Below the pieces are notes generated by a model that was not told the DNA's origin, did not search any database, and saw only the letters and a program-made list of their open reading frames with translations. This document shows positions 44,876 through 53,858 of a DNA stretch of 64,000 bases, in pieces. The DNA comes from an uncultured Dehalococcoidia bacterium. Its GTDB lineage: Bacteria; Chloroflexota; Dehalococcoidia; Lucifugimonadales; CATOSD01. The translations under genes and the position numbers were made by a program. Numbering within the stretch: position 1 is the first letter of the stretch; the number at the start of each line of letters is the position of its first letter. The DNA lies in the NCBI GenBank assembly GCA_951812395.1, contig CATOSD010000001.1, positions 248,001 through 312,000 on the forward strand, in the 5' to 3' direction.

Positions 44876-45997
44876 CTAGATGACCATCAGCTCCGACGTG
44901 GGCATGAACGTCGTCACCCACTCCGGCCCGTCCTCTCTTATCACGACCACGTCCTCTATGTGGTAGCCCTCGCGGCCGGGCCAGCGCACCCGGGTTTCCA
45001 CGCTGAACACCATGTTGGGGCGCAACTCGGTGTGCTCGTCCGCGGACAGCATGGGGGCCTCGTGGATGTACAGGCCGACGCCGTGGCCGGCGAAGGCCAG
45101 TCCCTTGAACGGGATGTTCACGCGCTCGTAGCCCCTGGCCGCCACGTCGAACACGTGCGACGCCGGCACGCCGGGCCGCATCGACTCTATCGTTTCGCGG
45201 TGCACCTCAGCCAGCCGGGAGTAGACCGACCGCTGCTCCGGCGTCGCCCTGCCCAGCACCGCGGTGCGGCCGATATCGGAATAGTAGCCCGCAAAGTATC
45301 CGCCGCAGTCCGTTTTCAGCAGGTCGCCCTCGCGGGCCACGTAGTCGGTGGGGTCGGGGTGGGCGTGGCCGGTGTTGGGGCCGACGGTAAGGTACAGGAA
45401 CGCGGGCAGGTCGGCGCCCGCCTGCAGGATGTGCGCGCCGAGCCGGTTGACGAGGCTGCGCTCGGTGTCGCCGGGCTGGGCGGTGGAGTAGGTAGACATG
45501 AGGGCGCGCTCGGTGGCGACGGCGGCGCGGGTCAGCAACTCGACCTCGGCGGGCGTCTTCACCATGCGGGCGCGCTCGAACAGCGACTCGCAGGGCGCGA
45601 ACTGGGCCTCGGGCATGGCGGAGAGCAGCTCGGCGTGGAAGTCGGCGGACAGGTAGCTGGGCTCGATGCCGACGCGGCCCGCGCCGAGCCCGCGCTCGCG
45701 CAGCACGTCGGCCAGCACGTCGATGGGCGACTCGCGGTGCTGCACGTAGCCGCGGATGTCACCTATCCAGGACTTCTCGCGCACGTAGCCCTCCTCGTTG
45801 GTGGCCACGATGAAGGTTGGGTCGCCGTCCCTGGGCCACACCACCAGCGCGAGCCGGTCGCGTATGGTGCGCTGGGTCCACAGCAGTACGCCGGAGGTGT
45901 AGGGCACGTTCTCCGGCGACATGGCGACGATGGCGTCGAAGTCGCTTGCGGCGACTTCGCGGTTGAGTTCGTCGAGGTTGCCGAGGATTTCTGTCAT
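44876..45997 (-). CDS. M24 family peptidase (Xaa-Pro aminopeptidase type)
   Basis: This 373-residue enzyme has an N-terminal creatinase/prolidase-like domain and a C-terminal pita-bread domain. Metal ligands are visible: two aspartates in LLKTDCGGYFAGYYSDIGR, a histidine in FAGHGVGLYIHEAP, a glutamate in FSVETRVRWPG and a glutamate in YHIEDVVVI. It removes N-terminal residues before proline or acts on related substrates. AGGGG lies upstream of the ATG at 45997; the longer frame begins in a repeat. It is the last gene of the long minus-strand run with the peptide importer, which fits peptide use. Confidence 0.9.
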   Translation of the reverse strand: MTEILGNLDELNREVAASDFDAIVAMSPENVPYTSGVLLWTQRTIRDRLALVVWPRDGDPTFIVATNEEGYVREKSWIGDIRGYVQHRESPIDVLADVLRERGLGAGRVGIEPSYLSADFHAELLSAMPEAQFAPCESLFERARMVKTPAEVELLTRAAVATERALMSTYSTAQPGDTERSLVNRLGAHILQAGADLPAFLYLTVGPNTGHAHPDPTDYVAREGDLLKTDCGGYFAGYYSDIGRTAVLGRATPEQRSVYSRLAEVHRETIESMRPGVPASHVFDVAARGYERVNIPFKGLAFAGHGVGLYIHEAPMLSADEHTELRPNMVFSVETRVRWPGREGYHIEDVVVIREDGPEWVTTFMPTSELMVI

Positions 45998-46035
45998 GGT
46001 TTTTTCACCCCTATCGTTACTTTCCCCCTCACCCA

Positions 46036-46134
46036 TTCGGCAAGCTCAGGGCAGGCTCTCAATCCTCTCCCGCCAGGGGAGAGGAGGACAGCAGCGTCAC
46101 CCCCATCCTAACCTTCCCCCTGCGAGGGGGAAGG
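46036..46134. repeat. Palindromic and hairpin repeat cluster
   Basis: It holds TTCGGCAAGC-type repeat (46036-46055), a CTCTCCCG/GGGGAGAGG hairpin (about 46065-46086) and the CCTTCCCCCT/AGGGGGAAGG hairpin (46112-46134). The cluster separates the M24 gene from the cyclase-like gene, so these may be separate transcripts. Confidence 0.75.
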
Positions 46135-46147
46135 GACTTTCGGTACA

Positions 46148-47200
46148 CTAGAAGCGGCGGGAGGAGACGCGGAAGGACTGCGCGACGGTGGCCTTGAGGA
46201 GGTTGACCACGTCGAGGGACACGCTTTCGGGCGTGCCGTCGCAGGTGGGGGTTGTCATCACCGTGGCGCCGTCGGCGCAGCCCATGTTGGCGAGGTGGTG
46301 GAGCACGCGGCGCTCAACGGCGGCGTCGTGCATCATGTCCTGGTTGTCGTTGACCATCGCCAGGGCGGCCTCCAGGCCGGAGATGCCCCAGTTGGACGTG
46401 GCGGCGACGATGAGCGCGTCGGATTCGACCACGCTGACTATGCCGTCCTCGCAGGGGCAGCGGCAGGTCTCGCCCCAGTTCACAATGCCGCGGGTCTCGT
46501 CGAAGATCGAGCCGAAGCCTATCTCGTTGCCGCCGTCGCCCACCGACACGGTGAGTATGCCCCGCTCGCGGGCCACGTCCACGATGTGGTCCACCTTGCA
46601 CCTGTCCTGGGGCTCGCGCTCGGTGCCGCCGGCGCTGTGGTAGCGGCCCTTGCGGTTGCGGCCCAAGCGCTCGGTGGTGACCACCAGGGAGAAGTCGTGC
46701 CTGTCCATCAGCTCCTCGGCGGCTCTCCGGCTGCCCTCATGGTCGGTGATGGGAAACTCCACCACGACCGCGGTGTGGTCGCGCTCGATGGCCTGCTCGT
46801 AGGGCATGGGCAGCAGGCCGACTGCGCGGCAAGCCTCCTCCATCAGCCCGACCAGCGGCGGCTCGTTGGCGAAGAAGGGCTTGGCGCCCAGTCCCAGGTC
46901 GAGCGACAGTGCGAGGGTCGCGCCGCCCGGCGGGCCGTCCATCTCGCCGACGGGAAAGTGCAGCGGGTGGTAGCTGCCGGTGAGGATGAGCACGTTGTCG
47001 TCACGTTTCACGCGCTCGGAGATCATCTCGGCGGCCAGCAGGCACAGCGGGCGTCCGAACCTGGCGCGCGCGGCGTCGTACATGTCCACGGCCTTCATCG
47101 GCTGGAACATGTTGCCGCGGGACTTGCCGACGGGCGTGGTCACCAGGCGGTCTATCACCTCTCCGTACTGCTCGAGGTCGGCCTGCGGGATGGTTGGCAT
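46148..47200 (-). CDS. D-glutamate cyclase-like (DUF4392) protein
   Basis: This 350-residue protein contains VLILTGSYHPLHFPVGEMDGPPGGATLA and FFANEPPLVGLME, SVGDGGNEIGFG and a C-terminal region with SNWGISGLEAAL. These fit the DUF4392/D-glutamate cyclase C-terminal domain, found in mitochondrial DGLUCY and in bacterial stand-alone forms. The known activity turns D-glutamate into 5-oxo-D-proline. The N-terminal 50 residues include a GKSRGN motif. It lies downstream of amidase and DUF2177 genes, compatible with amino-acid catabolism. Confidence 0.75.
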   Translation of the reverse strand: MPTIPQADLEQYGEVIDRLVTTPVGKSRGNMFQPMKAVDMYDAARARFGRPLCLLAAEMISERVKRDDNVLILTGSYHPLHFPVGEMDGPPGGATLALSLDLGLGAKPFFANEPPLVGLMEEACRAVGLLPMPYEQAIERDHTAVVVEFPITDHEGSRRAAEELMDRHDFSLVVTTERLGRNRKGRYHSAGGTEREPQDRCKVDHIVDVARERGILTVSVGDGGNEIGFGSIFDETRGIVNWGETCRCPCEDGIVSVVESDALIVAATSNWGISGLEAALAMVNDNQDMMHDAAVERRVLHHLANMGCADGATVMTTPTCDGTPESVSLDVVNLLKATVAQSFRVSSRRF

Positions 47201-47239
47201 GGGGGTTGCTCCTTGGTTGTCAGTTATCTGAAACTCTTC

Positions 47240-47686
47240 CTAGGACCTCTTCAGCCGGAAGGTGACGGCCACTACCACAGTGGATGTCACCAGGCTCAGC
47301 AGCCCTCCGATGAGTATGTCTATGGGCACCAAGATGCCGGGGATGGTCTTTATCATCAGGAATATGGGCACTATGTAGGTGGCGTAGGCCGCTATGCCCA
47401 GCGCGAAGCTGTTTTTGGCCGCCTTTAGCAGGCTGTTCTCCCTGACCGCCGGCTCGATGGCTAGGTAGCTGTTGCCGAACGCTATCAGCAGCAGAAAGGC
47501 TAACAGGGCTAAAATCTCGCCGCCGCCCCACAGGCTCATTTCCTTGCCGTAGGCATCAAACATCTTGTCGTGGCCGCTCGCCTCGTAGAGGTTCTTGTAC
47601 ATCCCCTGCGCGATGGGCGAGAGGTTCCAGCCCACGTCGATAATGGTATAGACCAGGAATGCCGCTATGAATCTGACGTACTGCAT
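47240..47686 (-). CDS. DUF2177 membrane protein
   Basis: This 148-residue protein has four hydrophobic helices. The N-terminus MQYVRFIAAFLVYTIIDVGWN matches DUF2177 membrane proteins of unknown function. The helices are approximately residues 4-24, 56-76, 92-112 and 118-138. It is positioned 39 bases before the cyclase-like gene and 89 bases after the amidase, on the same strand. Confidence 0.8.
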   Translation of the reverse strand: MQYVRFIAAFLVYTIIDVGWNLSPIAQGMYKNLYEASGHDKMFDAYGKEMSLWGGGEILALLAFLLLIAFGNSYLAIEPAVRENSLLKAAKNSFALGIAAYATYIVPIFLMIKTIPGILVPIDILIGGLLSLVTSTVVVAVTFRLKRS

Positions 47687-47775
47687 TCTTGCCTCTCATC
47701 CTGTATAGCTGCCGGAGAAATGGCCAACAGGGCGTCTTCACAGTTGGCGTCGAATCCAAGCAGCCTGGTCACCGG

Positions 47776-49206
47776 CTACTGGCCGCTCGCGTCTTCCGGG
47801 CGCCTGCTGCTCCAGTCGTTGGCTTGCTCGTAGGCGTGGGCGGCCTGGAAGACGGTCTCGTCCTCGTGCATGCGGCCGCTGAACTGCAGGCCCAGGGGCA
47901 GGCCATCGCCGGAGAAGCCGCAGGGCACGGAGACGGCGGGGAGGCCGGACATGTTGAAGGTGGTGCTGTTGTTGCGGACGGCGAACACGCCGCGCACGAC
48001 CTGGTCTACCGTGGTAATCCTGGTCTGCGTGGCCTCTATCGGCGGCGCCGGACCCGACGTCGTGGGGGACACCAGAACGTCGACGGTCTCCATGAGTTTG
48101 AACATTTCGCGGCGCAGTAGCGCGCGCGCCCGCTGGGCCTTGCTGACCATCGACGCCGGCACGATGTTCGCCAGCAGCAGACGCACACGCGTGGCGTAGT
48201 CGTAGTCGCCGGGGCTGTCGTACAGACGCTGCTCGTGCAGACGGGGGTTGTCGACGTCGCAGAGGGACATGTAGATCGCGCCGGCGTACTCGACGATGGG
48301 GGCGGACACCTCGTCCACGATGGCGCCCATGGCCGCGAGCTGCTCGGCGGCGGACTCCACCGCCTGCCGCGTTTCCGGGTGCACGCCCTCGGCTTGCGTC
48401 AGCTCGCGCAGCACGCCAACGCGCAGGCCCTCGACACCCTGCCCCAACCCGGACGTGTAGTCCGGAACGGGGCGGTGCGAGGTGAGCCGGTCGTTTTCGT
48501 CCCGCCCGGCGATTGCGCCGAGCATCCAGGCGCAGTCGCGCACCGTGTGCGTCATCGGGCCGGCGGTGTCCAGCGACCAGGAGAGCGGCACAATGCCGTG
48601 GCGCGAGACCGTGCCGCTGCTGGCCTTCACGCCGACGATGCCGCAGAACGACGCCGGGTTGCGGATGGAGCCTGCGGTGTCCTCACCGATAGTTGCGGTG
48701 GCCAGCCCGGCGGCGACCGCTATGCCGGAGCCGCTGCTGGAGCCGCCGGGGGCGCGCTCGAGGTCCCAAGGGTTGCGCGGCAGGCCGTAGGTGTGGGCGA
48801 GCGTGCCGCCCATGGCGAACTCGTTGAGGTTGAGCTTGCCGAGCAGCACGGCGCCCGCGGCGTCCAGTCTTTTGATGATGGTGGCGTCCTCGTCCGGGAC
48901 GAAGTCGGCGAGGATGCTCGAGCCCGCCGTCGTACGGACGCCCTTCGTGTAAAGCTGGTCCTTCACCGCGACGGGTATGCCGTGCATCGGGCCGCGGTAC
49001 TCGCCGCGGGCGATGGCGTCGTCGGCCTGTTCCGCCGAGCGCAGGGCGTGTTCGCCCATCACAGTGATGTACGCGCCGAGCCGCTCGTTGTGCCGCTCGA
49101 TGCGCTCCAGGAAGTTGCGGGCCAGCTCCAGCGACGACACCTGCCGCGACTGGAGGAGCGGGCTGAGCTGTTCTATGCTGGCGAACGCCAGGTCTTCGCT
49201 GTTCAT
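47776..49206 (-). CDS. Amidase-signature enzyme (GatA/AtzF-like)
   Basis: This 476-residue protein has the Ser-cisSer-Lys triad: lysine in PVAVKDQLYTKG, GGSSSGSGIAVAAGLA and the nucleophile serine in GEDTAGSIRNPASFCG. Such enzymes cut amides or, as GatA, feed ammonia to Glu-tRNA amidotransferase. The N-terminus (LAFASIEQLSPLLQSRQVSSLEL) resembles GatA. Its start is 1 base after the stop of a gene that ends in a GatC-like domain, so the two probably work together. Without GatB nearby, a stand-alone amidase with a small subunit (as in AtzE/AtzG) is more likely than tRNA amidation. Confidence 0.88.
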   Translation of the reverse strand: MNSEDLAFASIEQLSPLLQSRQVSSLELARNFLERIERHNERLGAYITVMGEHALRSAEQADDAIARGEYRGPMHGIPVAVKDQLYTKGVRTTAGSSILADFVPDEDATIIKRLDAAGAVLLGKLNLNEFAMGGTLAHTYGLPRNPWDLERAPGGSSSGSGIAVAAGLATATIGEDTAGSIRNPASFCGIVGVKASSGTVSRHGIVPLSWSLDTAGPMTHTVRDCAWMLGAIAGRDENDRLTSHRPVPDYTSGLGQGVEGLRVGVLRELTQAEGVHPETRQAVESAAEQLAAMGAIVDEVSAPIVEYAGAIYMSLCDVDNPRLHEQRLYDSPGDYDYATRVRLLLANIVPASMVSKAQRARALLRREMFKLMETVDVLVSPTTSGPAPPIEATQTRITTVDQVVRGVFAVRNNSTTFNMSGLPAVSVPCGFSGDGLPLGLQFSGRMHEDETVFQAAHAYEQANDWSSRRPEDASGQ

Positions 49207-49207
49207 G

Positions 49208-49960
49208 CTACACGTCCTCGGGCCGCGAGACCCATGTCACCGGATCCACGCCCTGCCATTCGAGACTGTCGATCTTGTCCATCGTCCAGAGCAGCCCGTT
49301 GAACCGCGCGAGCACCTCGTCCAGCTCTTCCGGACCGACGGGCACGCCCAGTATGTCGGCGATGATTTGGATGTCTTTTGCGGAAAGTTCTTTCATGGTA
49401 CCCCCTGTTTGCGCCCTGAACGGGGCGAGGACGATGAACCTGGTTATATTGTCAGGTCGGTCCTGGATGCGGTACGCGATAATCTCGGCCCTTCCCTCGG
49501 CTGCCCTTTGCGAGCATATGGCCGCGGACGGCTCTCCACAGCGCTCCATGTCGTCCAGCGCGGCGGCGGTGCTGGCGGACGCCGCCTGTTCGGCCTGCGG
49601 CAGGCAGCGCTCCAGGTAGGCTCGACACTCGGCCAGCGCCTGCGGATGAGAGTACACGACGCTCACGTCCGAGGCACTGACGCCCTTTCGGGACACCAGG
49701 CAGTGGTCGGTCGGCAGGTCCAGCCGCCCGCGGACCACGACTCCGGGCCGGTGGACCAGCAGTTCCGCCGTGGCGGCCACCGGCCCGCCCAGGGTGCTCT
49801 CGAACGGCGCCACGCCCTGGTCGGCGCGCCCGGAGGACACCGCCTCGAACACCTCCGCGATGGAAGCCAGCGGCAGCAGTTCGGCGCTGCCGTCGTGCCG
49901 CATGGCGGCCTCCTCGCTGAAGGTGCCCGGCGGGCCGAGGAACGCGGTGCGCCTGGTCAT
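49208..49960 (-). CDS. Prephenate dehydratase domain fused in frame to a GatC/AtzG-like domain
   Basis: In this 250-residue protein, residues 1-188 match the prephenate dehydratase catalytic domain (TAFLGPPGTFSEEAA, then VAPFESTLGG, and DNITRFIVLA with the conserved TRF). The C-terminal ACT domain that senses phenylalanine is missing. Residues 189-250 (MKELSAKDIQIIADILGV, then ELDEVLARFNGLLWTMDKI) resemble GatC or AtzG. An internal ATG at 49396 has AGGGGG just upstream, so a separate GatC-like peptide may also be made. The gene stops 1 base before the amidase. Confidence 0.72.
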   Translation of the reverse strand: MTRRTAFLGPPGTFSEEAAMRHDGSAELLPLASIAEVFEAVSSGRADQGVAPFESTLGGPVAATAELLVHRPGVVVRGRLDLPTDHCLVSRKGVSASDVSVVYSHPQALAECRAYLERCLPQAEQAASASTAAALDDMERCGEPSAAICSQRAAEGRAEIIAYRIQDRPDNITRFIVLAPFRAQTGGTMKELSAKDIQIIADILGVPVGPEELDEVLARFNGLLWTMDKIDSLEWQGVDPVTWVSRPEDV

Positions 49961-50032
49961 GTCACTGGACGGGTCCCCGCCTGATGGTCGCACTCTACCA
50001 CCGAGCAACTCACTCGCACACTCCTCGCGCGC

Positions 50033-50974
50033 CTAGATCGGGCGCCCGCCCAGGCCCCGCAGGCGCGGGTCCAGGGTGTCGCGCAGGGCGTCGCCCAGCA
50101 GGTTTATGCCCAGCACCGTGAGGCTGAGCGCGAGGCCGGGGAAGAAGAGCATCCACGGCGCGGAGCGGACGTACTGTTTGGCCTCGCCGCCCAGCATACC
50201 GCCCCAGGAGGGTATGTTGAAGGGTATCCCCACGCCCAGGAAGCTGAGCGTCGCCTCGGAGACGATCGCCAGCCCCAACAGCACTGACGCCATGACGATT
50301 ATTGGCGCGAAGCTGTTGGGCAGTATGTGCAGCATCGTGATGCGGATGTCGCCCGCGCCTATGGCGCGCGCCGCCTCCACGAACATGCTCTCGCGCAGGC
50401 TGATGACGGTCGAGCGCACCACGCGGGCGACAACGGGAATGCTGACGATGGAGAGCGAGGTGATCACGTTCGCGACCGAGGGGCCGAGCACAGCCATGAA
50501 CGACAGCGCCAGAAACAGCGCCGGAATCGCCAGGATGATGTCCATCATGCGCTGGAGGGTGTTGTCCACCCAGCCACCGAGGTAACCGCTGACCAGCCCG
50601 ACGATGGTGCCGACCGCCAAGCTGATAATCACCACGGAGAAGCCGACCAGCATAGAAATCTGCGTGCCGATTATCAGGCGGCTGTATATGTCCCTCGCCA
50701 GGTTGTCGGTGCCGAACCAGTAATCGAGCTGCGGCGCAACCTGGCGCGCGCCCGAAAAGCTCTCGTAGGGGTCGTGCATCGTGAGCAGCGGCGCGAACAC
50801 GGCGACGAAGGTCATCAGGGCGAGCAGCAGCGCGCCCGCGACACCCAGCGGCTTGCGAGCGGCGAACCTCAGGCTAGCGTGGGCAAAGTTCGCCAGTCCG
50901 GAGCGGGCGCGCGCCGAGCCGGTCAGCGTGTCGCGGCCGGTGTCGCCCGCTGTGTTGTGAGTCTCGTTGGCCAT
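50033..50974 (-). CDS. dppC: Oligopeptide ABC importer permease, DppC type
   Basis: This 313-residue protein has six membrane helices. It carries the DppC pattern: an N-terminal helix (KPLGVAGALLLALMTFVAVFAP), ARDIYSRLIIGTQISMLVG and the EAA loop around EAARAIGAGDIRITMLHILPN. It ends in LLGDALRDTLDPRLRG. It starts 7 bases after the DppB-type gene ends. No ATPase genes (DppD, DppF) follow; the run continues with a dehydratase fusion and an amidase. Confidence 0.92.
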   Translation of the reverse strand: MANETHNTAGDTGRDTLTGSARARSGLANFAHASLRFAARKPLGVAGALLLALMTFVAVFAPLLTMHDPYESFSGARQVAPQLDYWFGTDNLARDIYSRLIIGTQISMLVGFSVVIISLAVGTIVGLVSGYLGGWVDNTLQRMMDIILAIPALFLALSFMAVLGPSVANVITSLSIVSIPVVARVVRSTVISLRESMFVEAARAIGAGDIRITMLHILPNSFAPIIVMASVLLGLAIVSEATLSFLGVGIPFNIPSWGGMLGGEAKQYVRSAPWMLFFPGLALSLTVLGINLLGDALRDTLDPRLRGLGGRPI

Positions 50975-50981
50975 GTGGCGT

Positions 50982-51941
50982 TTACCTGACGCGAATCCTC
51001 GGATCCAACAGCCCATAGCTGAGGTCCACAAGGAGGTTAATGGTCACAAATGCGAAAGCGATTATCAGGATGATGATCTCGACAATGGGATAGTCCCTTC
51101 GCTGGATCGACTCTATCAGGAAGCGGCCCATTCCGGGCAGGCTGAAGACCGTTTCGATGACCACGGCGCCGCCCATCAGTGCGCCCATCTGCAGGCCGAA
51201 CAGCGTGACCACCGGCAGCACGGCGTTGCGCAGCCCGTGGCGGTAGACCACGAGCGACTCCACGAGGCCCTTGGCCCGCGCGGTGCGCATGTAGTCCTGG
51301 CGCAGCACCTCCAGCATCTGGGCTCGGGTCATGCGGGTTATCGCGGCGTTGTTGAAGTAGGCGATGACGAGCACCGGCCACGCCAGCGTCTTCAGGTTGG
51401 TAAGCGGGTCGTCCCAGAAGTAGACGGTGCCGAGCGGCGGGAACCACTGGAACACCTTGACCAGAAACAGGAGCACCAGCAGTCCCATTACGAACGTGGG
51501 GATGGCGAGGCCGGTTACGGAGAACACCATTATGGAGCGATCGACTATCGTGTCCTGACGCACTGCGGCGAGCACGCCAATGAACACCGCAGACACCGTG
51601 GCTATCGCCATGCTCAGGAAGGCAAGTTCGAGGGTAAGCACCATTTTGGGCTTGAGTTCGTCCACGATCGGGGAGTTGAGGTATAGCGACGTGCCCCAGT
51701 CGAGGGTTACGAACCTGCCCAGCCAGCTCAGGTACTGCACATACATCGGACGGTCCAAGCCCATTCTGGAGCGGAGGTTGTCGTAATCTTCCTGGGAGAA
51801 GGGGATGTCGCCGGAGCTGCCCGCCAGAATCAGGAGGGCGGGGTCGCCCGGCACGAGGCGCACAAGCACGAATACGAGCAGCGACGCCCCTATCAGAGTG
51901 GGGATGAAGAGCAGCAGACGCCTGGCGAGGTATTGGCCCAA
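50982..51941 (-). CDS. dppB: Oligopeptide ABC importer permease, DppB type
   Basis: This 319-residue protein has six helices. DppB marks are YLARRLLLFIPTLIGASLLVF at the start, the LDWGTSLYLNSPIVDEL loop, TRMTRAQMLEVLRQDYMRTARAKGL (EAA loop) and ETVFSLPGMGRFLIESI. The TTG at 51941 has GGAGG 7 bases upstream; an in-frame start at 51992 lies in Gly/Pro-rich sequence and lacks a site. The helices FVLVRLVPGDPALLILAG and LLVLLFLVKVFQWFP are typical. Confidence 0.92.
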   Translation of the reverse strand: MGQYLARRLLLFIPTLIGASLLVFVLVRLVPGDPALLILAGSSGDIPFSQEDYDNLRSRMGLDRPMYVQYLSWLGRFVTLDWGTSLYLNSPIVDELKPKMVLTLELAFLSMAIATVSAVFIGVLAAVRQDTIVDRSIMVFSVTGLAIPTFVMGLLVLLFLVKVFQWFPPLGTVYFWDDPLTNLKTLAWPVLVIAYFNNAAITRMTRAQMLEVLRQDYMRTARAKGLVESLVVYRHGLRNAVLPVVTLFGLQMGALMGGAVVIETVFSLPGMGRFLIESIQRRDYPIVEIIILIIAFAFVTINLLVDLSYGLLDPRIRVR

Positions 51942-52127
51942 ACGCCTACCTCCGTCCCAGAGATGGGGCGGCGGCCCGGGGCCGGAAACCACCGCCGTGA
52001 CTTAGGCAGTGGGCCGCGCCGTGCGCTTCCGCGCCACGACCGCGGCCCACCACCGATATAGCTAGTCTATTGCCGGGCGCCCACCGGGCCGCCTATCGGG
52101 GCGACCCGGCAACCACCATGAAAGCCG

Positions 52128-53858
52128 TTATTGCTTGAGCCACACGGACGCGAAGTTCGAGTGGTGCATGATGGTGTTCCAGGGCACGAATCCCTGCATC
52201 GATGACGAGTACACAAGCTGAATGTCGGGGCGTATGGCCCAGCTCGTGTTGAGGTCCTTGAGCTGGATGTCGACCATCTGCCTCAGCAGCTCCGAGCGCC
52301 TGGCGCGGTCTAGTTCGCTGCGCTCCTGCTCCCACAGCGCCGTGTACTCCGCCTTCAGGCCCTCGTCCTGCCAGTGGACGTTGGGGGACAGGTAAACCTG
52401 GTCGACGAAAGAGTCGGGGTCGGCGTAGCCGGTGTTGGTCTCCCAAACGGTGGCGACAAAGTCCTGGTTGACGAAGGCCGTGATTCCGGCGCCCGGATCG
52501 AGCGCGCGCACCTCGGCGTTGATGTTGATGTCGCGAAGCTGGGAGGAGATGACCTCAGCAAGCTGAGGCGCCGGGAACACGCCGCTCTGGACCATGATGG
52601 CCACATCGGCGCCCTCGCCGCCCGTAGCCTCTTCGACGAGCTGCGTGGCCCTGGCCAGGTCTTCGGTCTTGTCGGCGCGGATGCCCGGGTACTTCAGCCA
52701 GTCTTCCATGGACAGCATCCAGGTGTCTGCCCAGTAGGGATGGCTGGGCTGGCCGGAGCCCTGTCCGACAATCTCGATAAGCTGCTGGCGGTTGATTGCC
52801 AGATGCATGGCCTCGCGGATCTTGACGTCGCTGGTGCTTTCCGCGTTGACGTTCATGAACCAGAACAGCGCTCCGGGCGGCACGTAGCCGTGGACGTTCA
52901 GGTCGTCGGGCCGGGCGTTCTTGAGGTCGGTGGCTTCCTGCTTGCTGATTGCGGGGAAGCCGGAGTGTATCTCGATGCGGCCGGACTCCAGTGCGGAGAG
53001 CCGCGTCGCGTTGTCCGGAATCACGTAGATCTCGATGCCGTCCAACAGGGGGAGGCCCTCGACGTAGTAGTTGTCGTTGGCTTCGAGCTTGGTGACGTCG
53101 TTGCGCTGCCACTCCTGGACCTTGAAAGCACCGTTGCCGATCCAGTCGTTCTGGGTCAGGTCGGTGAGCTCGGCGGCGGTGTCGATCGTGTCGGTCACGT
53201 GCTTGGGCAGGATGTGGAAGAACGGCTGAGTCCAGCAGGCGAAGTAGTTGACCGCCGGCTTCTCGAGGGAGACCTTGACGGTTGACTCGTCTATCTGCTC
53301 GACGCCGTCCACCAGCGCGTTGATGCACTTCAGGCGGCCAATGGGCATGTCGTTGGGGCGGTCGAGGACGCGCTGGAACGAGTTGACCACGTCGTCTGCG
53401 CCCAGGGCCTCGCCGTCGTGCCACTGGATGCCCTGGCGGATGGTATAGGTCCACTCGGTGCCGTCACCGCTGGATTCCCACTTCGTGGCAATCTGGCCCG
53501 CTATTTCGTCTCTCTTGTTGGGATCGACGACGGCCAGATGTTCGAACACGTTGCTGAAGAACATGAGCGCGGGGGTCGCGCCGTTGCGGTGCGGGTCGAA
53601 GTGGAAGACGTCGTAGGGGACGCTGGCGCGCAGCGTGCCTCCGCGCTCGCCGCTCATCATAGCCGCGGGCGCCGCCGCGGTCGCGGCGGGCATGGCGGTG
53701 GGGACCGCTGGCATGGCGGTCGGGGCCGCGGACACGGTGGTGGGGGCGGCGGGCGCCGGTGTAGGCTCATCTTCCTCTTCTGCCGCGCAGGCGACGAGCG
53801 CCAGTAGCAGCACAGGCAACGCCAGCAGTGCGAGAATTTTCATTGCTCCTGCCTTCAT
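52128..53858 (-). CDS. dppA: Oligopeptide-binding lipoprotein, SBP family 5
   Basis: This 576-residue protein has a lipoprotein signal with LVAC (C24) followed by an Ala/Pro/Thr-rich linker (about residues 30-75). The binding domain starts at GGTLRASVPYDVFHFDPHRNG and continues through WTYTIRQGIQWHDGEALGADDVVNSF. This is the family-5 (DppA/OppA) pattern of extracytoplasmic dipeptide or oligopeptide binding. GAGGAGG lies 9 bases before the ATG at 53858. It is the first gene of the importer run. Ligand identity is unknown. Confidence 0.92.
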   Translation of the reverse strand: MKAGAMKILALLALPVLLLALVACAAEEEDEPTPAPAAPTTVSAAPTAMPAVPTAMPAATAAAPAAMMSGERGGTLRASVPYDVFHFDPHRNGATPALMFFSNVFEHLAVVDPNKRDEIAGQIATKWESSGDGTEWTYTIRQGIQWHDGEALGADDVVNSFQRVLDRPNDMPIGRLKCINALVDGVEQIDESTVKVSLEKPAVNYFACWTQPFFHILPKHVTDTIDTAAELTDLTQNDWIGNGAFKVQEWQRNDVTKLEANDNYYVEGLPLLDGIEIYVIPDNATRLSALESGRIEIHSGFPAISKQEATDLKNARPDDLNVHGYVPPGALFWFMNVNAESTSDVKIREAMHLAINRQQLIEIVGQGSGQPSHPYWADTWMLSMEDWLKYPGIRADKTEDLARATQLVEEATGGEGADVAIMVQSGVFPAPQLAEVISSQLRDININAEVRALDPGAGITAFVNQDFVATVWETNTGYADPDSFVDQVYLSPNVHWQDEGLKAEYTALWEQERSELDRARRSELLRQMVDIQLKDLNTSWAIRPDIQLVYSSSMQGFVPWNTIMHHSNFASVWLKQ

